Position numbers and translations under genes: made by a program
In this document: positions 1 through 9,430 of the stretch, one piece after another
Layout of the letters: the number at the start of each line of letters is the position of its first letter
How positions within the stretch are numbered: the first letter of the stretch is position 1
The notes under the pieces: generated by a model
What the model saw: the letters and a program-made list of their open reading frames with translations, nothing else
Told to the model about the DNA's origin: nothing
The model's database searches: none
From: CAUTNA01 sp964371145
Lineage (GTDB): Bacteria; Pseudomonadota; Alphaproteobacteria; Rs-D84
Direction of reading: 5' to 3'
Length of the DNA stretch: 61,881 bases
NCBI GenBank assembly: GCA_964371145.1
Contig: CAYJKO010000005.1
Coordinates: 1 to 61,881, forward strand

Positions 1-9
1 GGATTTGTT

Positions 10-1464
10 ATGAAAAAAACTAAATTTTTATCTGTTGCAACTTTTGTAACTATGAATATTGCGGCCATAGTATCATTACGTGGTTTGCCAGCCGAAGCCG
101 AATACGGACTGTCGTCTATTTTTTATTATCTGTTTGCGGCCATTTGTTTTTTGGTGCCGCTGGCATTTGCATCTGCGCAGATGGCGACCACATACCCGCA
201 AAAAGGTGGGGTCTTTCGATGGGTGGGTGAAGCTTTTTCTGCACGCCTTGGTTTCTTGGCAATATGGTTACAATGGGTACAAAATTCAATTTGGTTTCCA
301 ACTGTTTTAACTTTTGCCGCCGTGTCCATTGCTTTTGTTGGGACGAATCCGTCCGGTGATTTGGCATTGTCTGCAAATAAAATTTATATGCTGTGTATTA
401 TTTTGGGTATCTATTGGTTATCAACTATTATAAATTTATTCGGAATAAAATTGTCCGGATTTATAACCAAATGGGGTGTTATTTTGGGCACCCTGTTTCC
501 GGCCGCCGTTATCATTATTTTGGGTGCAGCATACGTTATTATGGGCGGTGATATACAAATGCCTATCAATGCAAATTCTTTGATTCCTGACCTTTCTAAT
601 TTCAATGGGTTAAGTTTGGCAGTATCTATATTCTTATTTTATATGGGATTGGAAATGTCAGCAATCCATATTCGCGAAATGAAAAATCCAAAATCTGAAT
701 ATCCTCGTTCTATTTTTTACACTGTTATAACCGTTGTTTCTATTTTTATTCTGGGTACATTGGCTTTGGGTGTAATCATACCACAAGGTGACATTAATTT
801 AACCAGCAGCCTGCTTGTCGGATACAATAAATTATTCGATTTCTTTGGCGTGCCATTATTGGGTCAAGTTATGGCGGGATTATTAGCGTTGGGTGTAATC
901 GCAGGCGTTACAACATGGATTGCGGGACCAAGTAAAGGTTTATTAAATGTCGGTCAGGCCGGATATTTACCCAGATTTTTTCAATATAAAAATAAATTTG
1001 GCATACAAAGAAATATTTTATTTATCCAAGCGATCATTGTTACATTATTGTCCGCCGTTTTTGTTTTATTACCATCTGTCCAAGCGGCTTATCAAATATT
1101 AAGTACTCTGACCATTGCAATGTATTTGATTATGTATATGTTATTGTTTGCAGCTTTTATAAAAACAAAAATAAAAAAGATAAAATTCAATGGAACATTC
1201 ATTGCTCCGTTTGGAATGTTTTGGGGAATATTGGGTTTTGTATCATCTGCTTTGGCTTTTGTTATATCTTATTTTCCGCCCGATCAAATTCCAATTGGTA
1301 ATCCAACAATTTGGGTCACAATTTTAATTGCAGGCACATTAATCGGTGTATCTGTTCCGTTCATAATCTATGCGTTGCGAAAACCAGAATGGATTGATAA
1401 AAATTCAGATTTTGAACCATTTCAAACAAATAAAATAAAAAGGATAAAATATGAAAAACAATAA
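10..1464 (+). CDS. gadC: Glutamate:GABA antiporter-type amino acid permease (GadC)
   Basis: This 484-residue integral membrane protein belongs to the APC amino acid permease superfamily. It should exchange external glutamate for internal GABA across the inner membrane, removing one proton per cycle together with GadB. About 12 hydrophobic segments run from residue 8 to about 455, and the conserved GGVFRWVGEAF segment near residue 65 is typical of GadC. The C-terminal tail after the last helix is short (about 30 residues), so the pH-sensing C-plug of E. coli GadC (511 residues) may be reduced. A GGA lies just ahead of the ATG. The gene overlaps gadB by 14 bases, which supports the GABA/glutamate assignment over a generic permease. 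The upstream promoter is outside the window. Confidence 0.88.
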   Translation: MKKTKFLSVATFVTMNIAAIVSLRGLPAEAEYGLSSIFYYLFAAICFLVPLAFASAQMATTYPQKGGVFRWVGEAFSARLGFLAIWLQWVQNSIWFPTVLTFAAVSIAFVGTNPSGDLALSANKIYMLCIILGIYWLSTIINLFGIKLSGFITKWGVILGTLFPAAVIIILGAAYVIMGGDIQMPINANSLIPDLSNFNGLSLAVSIFLFYMGLEMSAIHIREMKNPKSEYPRSIFYTVITVVSIFILGTLALGVIIPQGDINLTSSLLVGYNKLFDFFGVPLLGQVMAGLLALGVIAGVTTWIAGPSKGLLNVGQAGYLPRFFQYKNKFGIQRNILFIQAIIVTLLSAVFVLLPSVQAAYQILSTLTIAMYLIMYMLLFAAFIKTKIKKIKFNGTFIAPFGMFWGILGFVSSALAFVISYFPPDQIPIGNPTIWVTILIAGTLIGVSVPFIIYALRKPEWIDKNSDFEPFQTNKIKRIKYEKQ

Positions 1465-2821
1465 ATTAAATAATTATTTAAATGACGATATTTTTTCATC
1501 AAAAGAATTAGATATTTCATTACCAAAATTCGAAATGCCAAAATCCGAACAAAACGCTAATCGTATTTATCGCGTTATAAAAGATGAATTAATTTTAGAT
1601 GGTAATTCACGACAAAATTTAGCGACTTTTTGTCAGACTTATCTGGACGATAAAATACATCAATTAATGGATGATTGTTTGGATAAAAATATGATAGACA
1701 AAGACGAATATCCACAAACCGCTGAAATAGAAAAAAGATGCGTTGCGATTATTGCAAAATTATGGAATTCACCAGAATATAAAACGACTTTTGGATGTTC
1801 TACGACAGGGTCATCCGAGGCCGCTATGTTGGGCGGTTTGGCTTTGTTACGTAAATGGAAAGAAAATAATAAAAATTCAAAAACACGTCCTAATCTGGTT
1901 TGTGGACCTGTGCAAATTTGTTGGCATAAATTTTGTAATTATTGGGACGTTGAAATTCGCGAAATTCCATTGGATAAAAACCGTTTAATGATGACACCGG
2001 ACCAGATGTTAAAACACATAGATAAAAACACAATTGGCGTTGTCCCGACATTGGGAATTACATATACTGGTGCATATGAAAATGTTGCAGATATCGCAAA
2101 AGCTTTGGATAAATATCAAAAACAAACTGGTATAGATATTCCTATTCACGTAGACGCCGCCAGTGGTGGTTTTATTGCACCTTTTTGTACACCAGATTTA
2201 AAATGGGATTTTAAAATAGAACGTGTTAAATCTATCAATTCATCTGGTCATAAATTTGGATTATCACCGTTGGGTGTTGGTTGGGTTATATGGAGAGAGA
2301 AAAAAGATTTACCAAAATCTTTGATTTTTATGGTGAATTATTTGGGCGGAAATATGCCAACATTTGCGATTAATTTTTCGCGCCCCGCGGGTCAAATTAT
2401 TTGCCAATATTATAATTTTTTACGTTTGGGATTTGATGGATATAAAAGAATAAATAATGCATGTTTTAATACGACAAAATTCATAGCGGAAGAAATTAAA
2501 AAATTAAAAATATTTGATATAATATCAGATGGCACAAATGGAATCCCAGCCGTTTCTTGGCAATTAAAAAAATCCGCAAAAGTTAATTTTACTTTATATG
2601 ATTTGGCCGACAGATTACGAATAAACGGATGGTTATCGCCCGCATATTCTATGCCCGAAAATGCAACCGAAATTGTCGTTATGCGCGTTTTAGTAAAACA
2701 CGGATTTTCAAAAGATTTGGCCACAATGTATATTAATAATTTAAAGTCAGCTTTGGAATATTTCAAAAAACATCCTGTTAGAAACTCATTACAATCCGGT
2801 GGATTTAATCACGGAAAATAA
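1451..2821 (+). CDS. gadB: Glutamate decarboxylase (GadB)
   Basis: This PLP-dependent decarboxylase converts glutamate to GABA and CO2 in the cytoplasm, consuming a proton. It has 456 residues (E. coli GadB has 466). The PLP lysine is Lys268 in the motif SSGHKFG, followed by PLGVGW; the upstream HVDAASGGF holds the usual cofactor Asp. The start lies inside the end of gadC, so translation is probably coupled. The C-terminus ends FNHGK. In E. coli a near-terminal histidine (His465) blocks the active site at neutral pH, and His454 here could do the same, which is inference. A bidirectional terminator follows directly. Together with gadC it forms a two-gene acid-resistance operon suited to gut passage. 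Confidence 0.95.
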   Translation: MKNNKLNNYLNDDIFSSKELDISLPKFEMPKSEQNANRIYRVIKDELILDGNSRQNLATFCQTYLDDKIHQLMDDCLDKNMIDKDEYPQTAEIEKRCVAIIAKLWNSPEYKTTFGCSTTGSSEAAMLGGLALLRKWKENNKNSKTRPNLVCGPVQICWHKFCNYWDVEIREIPLDKNRLMMTPDQMLKHIDKNTIGVVPTLGITYTGAYENVADIAKALDKYQKQTGIDIPIHVDAASGGFIAPFCTPDLKWDFKIERVKSINSSGHKFGLSPLGVGWVIWREKKDLPKSLIFMVNYLGGNMPTFAINFSRPAGQIICQYYNFLRLGFDGYKRINNACFNTTKFIAEEIKKLKIFDIISDGTNGIPAVSWQLKKSAKVNFTLYDLADRLRINGWLSPAYSMPENATEIVVMRVLVKHGFSKDLATMYINNLKSALEYFKKHPVRNSLQSGGFNHGK

Positions 2822-2823
2822 TT

Positions 2824-2853
2824 AAAAAAACCGGTATTTTACCGGTTTTTTTT
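2824..2853. terminator. Bidirectional CCGG-type terminator after gadB
   Basis: A-tract, stem ACCGGTA / TACCGGT with a 3-nt loop, then a T-tract. It lies between the converging gadB and LRR-protein genes and touches both stop codons, so it can serve both strands. Confidence 0.85.
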
Positions 2854-5758
2854 AATTATCTGTATGTATAGAATATTGCGTTCCTTGATAATTCATTTTT
2901 AATCTGGATTTTGTTAAATCTGTGCTCATATTACTGTAATATATACCACCCACATCATCTTGAACTACCAATATTCGACCAGATGGCAATGCGCCCGATT
3001 TTAAAAATATTTTATATGTTGCAACATTCGGTGTTAATGCATTTTCTCCGAAATTTAATGTTCGTCCGCAATCATTCGCGTTATCTGCACCCGCCCCCCC
3101 TAATCCTGACGTGCGCAAGTCTACAGATTTTCCAGATTCTAAATCTGAAATTGTTGGGCATGGTGTTTTTCCCATATCAACAGTTGGCGCAACAGGATCA
3201 TTGCCATCATAATTATATGTCGTTATATCCGGACAATATGAATCTGATGTACACGGCGCGCAATCGAAAGTTCCACCCCTTAAATAATATCCCGGATTAC
3301 ACACAACAGAAGATGGAGCCGGACATATTTCAATTCCATTATTACCCTCGCTTAATAGATGTTGCGCAGCGTCAGCGACTGCATCAAAAGGAGGTTGCGG
3401 AAAATATCCTGGCTGTCTGGATTTGGTTAAATTTATGTTATCTGCGATATCTGTTCCCGGTCCGTAACAAGTAAACCCTGTATTATCAAACATAGAAAGT
3501 CTGTTTGTCAGTGTTGAACCCCATGTTTTTGGTAAAGTTACCATATTGAATACTTCGTTATTTTGGAACATATAGGATGCATTTGTAACATTGTCCCAAG
3601 AATCTGGTAAAACAGCGAATATGATACTGCGTCCAGCATTTTTTGTTTGAACAAACATTCTGCTTGTATTTGTGATATTACCCCAAGAGCTTGGCAAATG
3701 GTTGGTGGCCGCCGCCGAAGATTCGGACGCATATGTATCGACCGATGGTAAATCTGTGTTTGCGAACATATTTGTTGTATCGTATATATTACCCCAAGTT
3801 CGCGGTAAAATCACAGATGTTAAAGATGTTGAATCTTGGAACATATTAAAAACATCTGAAACATTATCCCATGATGATGGCAAAACAACAGACGTCAATA
3901 ATGACATTTCGCGGAACATATTGGTTGTATTTTCGACATTTCCCCAAGAATTTGGCAAATTGTTTGGAACACCCGAAGAAGATGCGGACACATATGTATT
4001 AATTGAAGGTATTTTAGTGTTTATGAACATATTATACGTAGTTATAACATTACCCCAAGATCGCGGTAATATAACCGACTCCAAAGACAAGGCATTGTAA
4101 AACATACCGCTGACATCCGACCAAGATCCCCATTCATTTGGCAATGTAATAGATTTTAAATTTGTAACGTTTTCAAACATACCAAATGGATATCCATCCA
4201 TAGCTTCATAATCATCTCCACTGGCGGGAAAATGTAAATCCCATTTTTTATATGCGTCTTTAAATCTGTATTTTGTTGTGGCAGACGGTATCGTAGTACG
4301 CCCAGAACCATCCGTATTAAAAAATTCAAACGTTCCTAAAAATATATCAAGCCCCATATCAGTTGTTGATGTGAACGCAATATCAAAAGAATCATATGTG
4401 CAATTTGTTATAAATCTATTACCCCACGTTCCGTTGAAATTTGCGGTTTCTATAAATGTTGCGGATTTACAATGTTCGGCTCCTAATGCTGCAAAATCAC
4501 CATAACTGAAATTATTGTTATTTATAGTTCTTTCTTGGGCGCAATCGAATCCTGATACATTCGTATCCGTCCAAGTCACGGTATTGTTTGGACAATTTTG
4601 TGCGACAGAACAATTTGGCAAACTATCCAAACCTATACCAGAAATGTATGGTTCGGACGGGAAAGAATTTAATAAGCTGGAACCATAATAAAATTGATTT
4701 ATTTCGTCCCCCGGTTCTTTACAAATAAATCCTGTATTAAAAAACATATCTGTATTATCTATAACTGCATTATTATTCCATAATTCCGGTAGAGATATAT
4801 AAGTCAAAGATGTAGAATTCGCAAACATTTCAAATGTAAATTCTATATTTGCCCAACCAAAAGGCAATATTACTTCTGACAAATTCGGCGTAAATGAAAA
4901 CATATTATTCACAGAAAACATAATTTGCCAAAAATGAGGAATTCTGTTTATATTTGAACCCGGATCTTGATTTATATCTGACGTATATTCAATAGACCCA
5001 TTTATATTAATTGTTGGATCAATATTATTATACGTTTCTATAAAATGATTATTAGCAGGTTCATACAGAATACCTTCGTCATAAGTATATAAAAAAGGTT
5101 TTATATCTGTCTCGCTGAACATACTATTTGCACTGACTATTCCCCACCAATTATTTGACATTGTAAATTGATTTAAATACGAAGAACCCGCAAATAATCT
5201 GTCTACATATTCAATTGTGTCACCACCATTTGCTTCAAAAGGTGGTAATTCAATATATTGAACTGAAGAATTTTCAAACATACCCGTTAAATCTGGTGTT
5301 GAAAACATATGTTTTGTTGGTATATCCCAATGATTATCTGGAAATTTAAAACAATAATATTTTGTATTACCGCTGATTATTGTGGTGCTGTCCGGATTAT
5401 ACATATAAGATTTATATTGTGCGACATTTTCAAATGTTATTTCTTGGTTTACAATCATTTCCCATGTAACATCATGTCCCAATGGTACGAAATATTCCAA
5501 AAATTTATAGTTATCCGGTGCATTCAAACACCAATTATCACGAATTGATATTTCAAAACATGTGTCTTCTTTTGCAATGAATTCGTATAAAAAATGATCT
5601 TCGTAAATTGGGTCTGATTGCGCGAATATTTGATTTGTATAAAAAACATCATCTTGTATATAAATATTGCAATTATTATTAGGTGCAGACAAAACCACGG
5701 ACGGTAACAATAAACCGCATATTGATATATATAATAATTTTACGTTTTTTAAAAACAT
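2852..5758 (-). CDS. Secreted BspA-like leucine-rich-repeat surface protein
   Basis: A 968-residue protein with a signal peptide (residues 1-25, ending VVLSA). Two repeat blocks (about 80-400 and 440-800) are built from iterated units of the form WGNV..T..MF....L..V.LP.SW, a hybrid of the DUF285 and LRR_5 patterns seen in BspA-like adhesins. After about residue 830 comes a cysteine-rich stretch (NPGYYLRGG, CAPC, YCPD) and a roughly 100-residue tail with NDCGRTLNFGENAL and YYSNMST. I recognise this tail style from surface proteins of gut alphaproteobacteria. The role is probably surface binding or adhesion; the ligand is unknown. The DNA of the second block is visibly repetitive. There is no Shine-Dalgarno; an extended -10 box ends 6 nt before ATG, predicting a leaderless mRNA. 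Confidence 0.75.
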   Translation of the reverse strand: MFLKNVKLLYISICGLLLPSVVLSAPNNNCNIYIQDDVFYTNQIFAQSDPIYEDHFLYEFIAKEDTCFEISIRDNWCLNAPDNYKFLEYFVPLGHDVTWEMIVNQEITFENVAQYKSYMYNPDSTTIISGNTKYYCFKFPDNHWDIPTKHMFSTPDLTGMFENSSVQYIELPPFEANGGDTIEYVDRLFAGSSYLNQFTMSNNWWGIVSANSMFSETDIKPFLYTYDEGILYEPANNHFIETYNNIDPTININGSIEYTSDINQDPGSNINRIPHFWQIMFSVNNMFSFTPNLSEVILPFGWANIEFTFEMFANSTSLTYISLPELWNNNAVIDNTDMFFNTGFICKEPGDEINQFYYGSSLLNSFPSEPYISGIGLDSLPNCSVAQNCPNNTVTWTDTNVSGFDCAQERTINNNNFSYGDFAALGAEHCKSATFIETANFNGTWGNRFITNCTYDSFDIAFTSTTDMGLDIFLGTFEFFNTDGSGRTTIPSATTKYRFKDAYKKWDLHFPASGDDYEAMDGYPFGMFENVTNLKSITLPNEWGSWSDVSGMFYNALSLESVILPRSWGNVITTYNMFINTKIPSINTYVSASSSGVPNNLPNSWGNVENTTNMFREMSLLTSVVLPSSWDNVSDVFNMFQDSTSLTSVILPRTWGNIYDTTNMFANTDLPSVDTYASESSAAATNHLPSSWGNITNTSRMFVQTKNAGRSIIFAVLPDSWDNVTNASYMFQNNEVFNMVTLPKTWGSTLTNRLSMFDNTGFTCYGPGTDIADNINLTKSRQPGYFPQPPFDAVADAAQHLLSEGNNGIEICPAPSSVVCNPGYYLRGGTFDCAPCTSDSYCPDITTYNYDGNDPVAPTVDMGKTPCPTISDLESGKSVDLRTSGLGGAGADNANDCGRTLNFGENALTPNVATYKIFLKSGALPSGRILVVQDDVGGIYYSNMSTDLTKSRLKMNYQGTQYSIHTDN

Positions 5759-5764
5759 AGAGAT

Positions 5765-5773
5765 ATTATAACA
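5765..5773 (-). promoter_or_regulatory. Extended -10 promoter of the LRR protein (leaderless)
   Basis: On the minus strand, TGT-TATAAT is followed by six bases and then the ATG at 5758, so transcription should start at or next to the start codon. No convincing -35 box is visible. An inverted repeat (TATAACA ... TGTTATA) spans the -10 and its upstream side and could be an operator. Confidence 0.5.
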
Positions 5774-5801
5774 TAAATTATAGTGTTATAGGAATCTTTT
5801 T

Positions 5802-6413
5802 TTATTTACAATCTTTTAAATAATCATAAACCCCAGAATAATCCAATTCTTTATTACGTAATTCTTGGGAAGCTTCTATTTTTTTTATTAATAATTTTAA
5901 ATCAGGATTATTTGACAATGTGTCATACATTTCATTAATAATAAAATCTAATTCTGATTTATCTTTTATAAATTTTGGAACAACCATATCGGACGACAAT
6001 TTAACAGCGTCTATTATATTTTTTTTATTATCATTTATAACAGATAAATAAGTATCGATATGTTTTTCTTCGTGTTTTAAAATAGCCAAGTATTCACAAG
6101 AATTTTTTTTATGTGATGAATCTATTTTTACTATAAATTCTGAATATCCAATTCCTGCTTTTACATCGGATAAAATTATACAAAACCCGTCATCGTGTTT
6201 TATTTGTTCAACCGATATTTCATAATTTTCGGATAATACAGCCGTCACATTACCATGATAAATATCTTTTAAATCATTGGAAGATTTTATAATTTTTTTA
6301 TTATTTGGAACATATATATTTATATCTGGATTTATTTTATATTCGTAACAATCTGTACCAAAAGCCGGTAAAATCATACAAAAAACTATAAAAACAGATG
6401 TAAATATTTTCAT
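5802..6413 (-). CDS. Secreted protein with HExxH zinc-protease-like motif
   Basis: 203 residues. An N-terminal signal peptide (about residues 1-19, ending PAFG) predicts export. Around residue 113 the sequence KHEEKHIDTY contains H-E-x-x-H, the zinc-binding and catalytic signature of many metallopeptidases, in a context resembling DUF922-type proteins (HE..H..I). The rest is helical and lysine-rich, with two cysteines nearby (C93-region and C-terminal DCK). The ATG lies 17 bases after the virB4 stop, so it is probably the third gene of the virB3-virB4 operon. Whether it acts on peptidoglycan or proteins for the secretion channel is unknown. No third zinc ligand could be assigned by eye, so it could also be a non-catalytic relative. 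Confidence 0.45.
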   Translation of the reverse strand: MKIFTSVFIVFCMILPAFGTDCYEYKINPDINIYVPNNKKIIKSSNDLKDIYHGNVTAVLSENYEISVEQIKHDDGFCIILSDVKAGIGYSEFIVKIDSSHKKNSCEYLAILKHEEKHIDTYLSVINDNKKNIIDAVKLSSDMVVPKFIKDKSELDFIINEMYDTLSNNPDLKLLIKKIEASQELRNKELDYSGVYDYLKDCK

Positions 6414-6430
6414 ATCATTTATTCCGATAT

Positions 6431-8842
6431 TTAATCAAGATTTTTTGTTTTCTTTAAATATTCTTCTACAAAATTATTACCGAATTGTTTGTATAAATCT
6501 TCGGCCAATAAAACAGAAGAACGTCCAGATTCAAATAATTTTAACAAATTCCCAAGTCCCCCCAGCTCTGTATTTAATATAACAGATTCACCGGTTACGG
6601 GACGTGATAATAATACTGCACGTTTTAAATTAGGGTATGCTTTACCGCGTATAAAAGCCATTTCCAAAGGATTTAAATTCCAATATTGATAATCATTTTC
6701 ATCCGCCGCAGGATTACGGAAAAACATCATAGTTTGAGCCTGACCACGAACAACGTCCCCTATTCCTAATTTATCCAAAATATTTGCGCGTTGGAATGCA
6801 ACCATATATGCTTGTCTATTTTTTCTGCCTTCTTGCAAACCTGTTATAAAATTATCACGGAACATTTTGTTTTCCAACATTGGCGCGGTTTCGTCTATCA
6901 TAATCAAAGACGGATTTCCACCGGCAACGGTCGTATTATTTATTCTGTGTAATATATAAGATATAACGGCAGGCGCTAAAATTTCATCTTGTAAAATTTC
7001 TGTAAAATCAAAAGTCGTTAATCTGTTTTGTAAATCCAACGTATCATTTTCTTCATTAAACATATCACCATATTGTAATGGATCTATCCATTTTTTTAAA
7101 CTGGATCGCATATGACCATTGGATGAAAAACAACTTTCCCATAAATTTTTTAACATTCTGTCATTTGATTTAACGTAATCAAAATTCACAGACACAGCGC
7201 GTGCAATTTCATCCAAAGATTGTGGATCATCTTGACCAGAAATCATAGATAACCAACGACGCAAAAACGCACGATTAGCGGCACTGTCTTCCATTTTCAA
7301 TGGGTTTAATCTGGTTTGAAAATCCAACACAGAATCTTTTTCTTTTCCCTGCATAGTTATATATTTACCACCCGATGCAAGTGTAAATATTTCTGCCCCT
7401 TTGTTTCTGTCAAAGAAAAAAGTTTTTAATTTCGGATGACGTAAAGATTGTGAAATCAAAAATGAAAACAAAGTCGTTTTACCACCACCAGATGGTCCAA
7501 CGGTCAAAGTATGTGCAACAGCGGCCGGTTGGTCGGATACATGAAATTGAAATTGATATGGCGTACCACTTGACGTTGGGAACACAACAATTGGTCCCGG
7601 ACCCCAATCTGAATTTGCAACCCCGACCGGTGTGCTGGACATAGGTATGCTGACAGCGGCCGTTTTTGATAACATTTTAAATGTACGTGAAAAAGTATCA
7701 AATCCTGGAATCAAAGAAAACCAAGCTACTTTTGCACCAAAATTTTCAACAACAGGTGATATACCAAATCCGGCACATATCTTTTTTAATTCTTCTATAT
7801 TTTTATTTAATTCTTCTATTGATTCACCATATAAAACAAATAATGGAAAATAATTAACCAACGTTTGATTGCCGGATAAATTTTCATCCATCGCCATTTT
7901 TGCAGCCGATATTTGTTCTTCTGCTATGTTTTCATTTGCTTTATCTGTTGTGGACAATTTTTGTCGTATTGTTAAATCTATATCATTAGAACCCATTATA
8001 CGAAATGAATTCATAATTATCATTTCAGATTGCAAACTGGTTAATGAATTGAAAAATTCTTCGTCTAAAAAATCTGGTGATATTTTAAATGACACGCACC
8101 CTGAATATATTTTTTTTGAACCGCTGGAATATTTTACAACACCGTCGTTTTCGAAATCTACGTCATCTACCGCTATGACAGAAGACAAAGAATTATCACA
8201 TTTCAAAGGTTTTGGTTTTGTTATCGGAGATAATATTCTGGCCATAAATTTTGCAAAATTATTATCTGAATTATTTTTCAATATTTCTGGTTTATATGGT
8301 GATAAAATAGATTCTATATAATTTGAATATTGTTTTAATTTATCCAATTTATTATTACCCGCAACCGTTATTACTACATAATAAGAGTTATTATATATTT
8401 TTAAACCTTGGCTGTTCCAAACATCGCTGATTTTTTGTAAAGCTGGATTTTCAAATTCATATTTTTTTTCATCTCCTGCAAAATCACGAACTGTATAAAA
8501 TCTTAAAATAACATTTGGATCTTTTATTTGATTAAATAACGACGTTCTTAAATCCAAAAAATTAGATTTTGTTTTTTCATCTTGGATACTGGTTTGCACA
8601 CCCGATATTTTATAAGCACGCATAACAGATCCATCTGTTAATAAAACAGAATTATCGTCCAGAACAGATTTAAAAGGTAAATATTCAGAATATTTTTTAT
8701 AACCAAATTTAGGGAACACCCATAACGTGATTGTTGGTATATATAACATTAATATTATAAATATAAATAATGCAACCATAACCAACACAACAAAAGTTAT
8801 AGAAAATTCAACACCTGTAAAAAATTCAAAAAATCCATTCAT
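6431..8842 (-). CDS. virB4: Type IV secretion ATPase VirB4
   Basis: An 803-residue VirB4/TrbE/CagE-family ATPase that energises assembly and substrate transfer of a type IV secretion system at the inner membrane. One hydrophobic segment at residues 14-40 anchors the N-terminus. Walker A (GPSGGGKTTLF) is near residue 449 and Walker B (LIMIDETAPML) near 647. QEGRKNRQ and FQRAN motifs downstream are also typical of VirB4. The start codon is 3 bases after the virB3 stop without its own Shine-Dalgarno, implying translational coupling. No other vir genes are in the window, as in genomes where the T4SS genes are scattered (for example Rickettsiales). Substrate (DNA or effector) cannot be told from this. 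Confidence 0.88.
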   Translation of the reverse strand: MNGFFEFFTGVEFSITFVVLVMVALFIFIILMLYIPTITLWVFPKFGYKKYSEYLPFKSVLDDNSVLLTDGSVMRAYKISGVQTSIQDEKTKSNFLDLRTSLFNQIKDPNVILRFYTVRDFAGDEKKYEFENPALQKISDVWNSQGLKIYNNSYYVVITVAGNNKLDKLKQYSNYIESILSPYKPEILKNNSDNNFAKFMARILSPITKPKPLKCDNSLSSVIAVDDVDFENDGVVKYSSGSKKIYSGCVSFKISPDFLDEEFFNSLTSLQSEMIIMNSFRIMGSNDIDLTIRQKLSTTDKANENIAEEQISAAKMAMDENLSGNQTLVNYFPLFVLYGESIEELNKNIEELKKICAGFGISPVVENFGAKVAWFSLIPGFDTFSRTFKMLSKTAAVSIPMSSTPVGVANSDWGPGPIVVFPTSSGTPYQFQFHVSDQPAAVAHTLTVGPSGGGKTTLFSFLISQSLRHPKLKTFFFDRNKGAEIFTLASGGKYITMQGKEKDSVLDFQTRLNPLKMEDSAANRAFLRRWLSMISGQDDPQSLDEIARAVSVNFDYVKSNDRMLKNLWESCFSSNGHMRSSLKKWIDPLQYGDMFNEENDTLDLQNRLTTFDFTEILQDEILAPAVISYILHRINNTTVAGGNPSLIMIDETAPMLENKMFRDNFITGLQEGRKNRQAYMVAFQRANILDKLGIGDVVRGQAQTMMFFRNPAADENDYQYWNLNPLEMAFIRGKAYPNLKRAVLLSRPVTGESVILNTELGGLGNLLKLFESGRSSVLLAEDLYKQFGNNFVEEYLKKTKNLD

Positions 8843-8845
8843 AGT

Positions 8846-9142
8846 TTAAGCCGATAACCTTTTTGGTATTTTAGCTTTATAAAGCTGTATTTTAGATGAT
8901 ATAATTTGTCCTAATTGTGGTTCTTGTTTTGAAAAAGCCGCCAATATAGAATGTACAATTATTACAGAAATAAGAAAAACCAAAGGATTAATACCGATTG
9001 ATCCACCGGATAATATTAACACAGGAACAAAAATCGCCATAAAAACCAAAAATTGCACGACAAAATTAATCACCGCCAAATAATACGGTACATAAAATAT
9101 ACGTGGTGGGTTTGCAAGGGCTTTTAAAACCTGTTCTTTCAT
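8846..9142 (-). CDS. virB3: Type IV secretion protein VirB3
   Basis: A 98-residue inner-membrane protein with two closely spaced hydrophobic segments (about residues 20-45 and 48-68) and the family signature ALANPPRIFYVPY at the N-terminus and SKQEPQLGQI after the second helix. VirB3 works with VirB4 in every type IV secretion system. The purine-rich GAGAGAGAAG before ATG is the ribosome-binding region. It heads the virB3-virB4-HExxH transcript, with a good promoter upstream. Confidence 0.8.
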   Translation of the reverse strand: MKEQVLKALANPPRIFYVPYYLAVINFVVQFLVFMAIFVPVLILSGGSIGINPLVFLISVIIVHSILAAFSKQEPQLGQIISSKIQLYKAKIPKRLSA

Positions 9143-9163
9143 CTTCTCTCTCTTATGTTAATA

Positions 9164-9192
9164 ATTATAACAATTCTAACATTTTTCAACAA
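9164..9192 (-). promoter_or_regulatory. virB3 promoter with overlapping inverted repeat
   Basis: Minus-strand TTGTTG, 17-bp spacer, TATAAT. The -10 box sits inside the inverted repeat TGTTA-N7-TAACA (9156-9172), a possible operator for a repressor of the virB genes. Confidence 0.55.
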
Positions 9193-9200
9193 GTATAAAA

Positions 9201-9328
9201 ATCAAACAAAAAAATTTGTTAAAAACTTTAAAAAATCGACAGTTACAAACAGTTTATTTAACACATTTAAATTTTAACAATTTGAAAAAAATCCCCAGAA
9301 ATCAAACAAAAATTTGTTGAAAACTTGT
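9201..9328. repeat. Twin AACAAA/TTTGTT palindromes in the virB3-rpmJ spacer
   Basis: The 315-bp spacer (9143-9457) has no coding sequence and is extremely AT-rich. Two copies of an approximately 27-bp segment start at 9201 and 9301, exactly 100 bp apart. Each has the palindrome AACAAA ... TTTGTT preceded by ATC. TTTTTCAACAA / TTGTTGAAAA motifs recur at 9183, 9314 and 9349. The function is unknown; operator sites or a bent promoter region are possible. Confidence 0.5.
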
Positions 9329-9402
9329 TAATAAAAATTTTAAAACTTTTTTCAACAAAACTAACAGGTACAACAAAAACAACAATATATATAATATTAT
9401 AT

Positions 9403-9430
9403 TTGATTTTTTAAAATTTATGTTTATAAT
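9403..9430 (+). promoter_or_regulatory. rpmJ promoter
   Basis: TTGATT, 16-bp spacer, TATAAT, followed by a leader of about 20 nt with AAGGA ahead of rpmJ. Confidence 0.65.

Noticed and set aside
2911..4505. Plus-strand frames opposite the LRR protein
   Set aside because: They arise from the repetitive composition of the coding strand and lack start signals.
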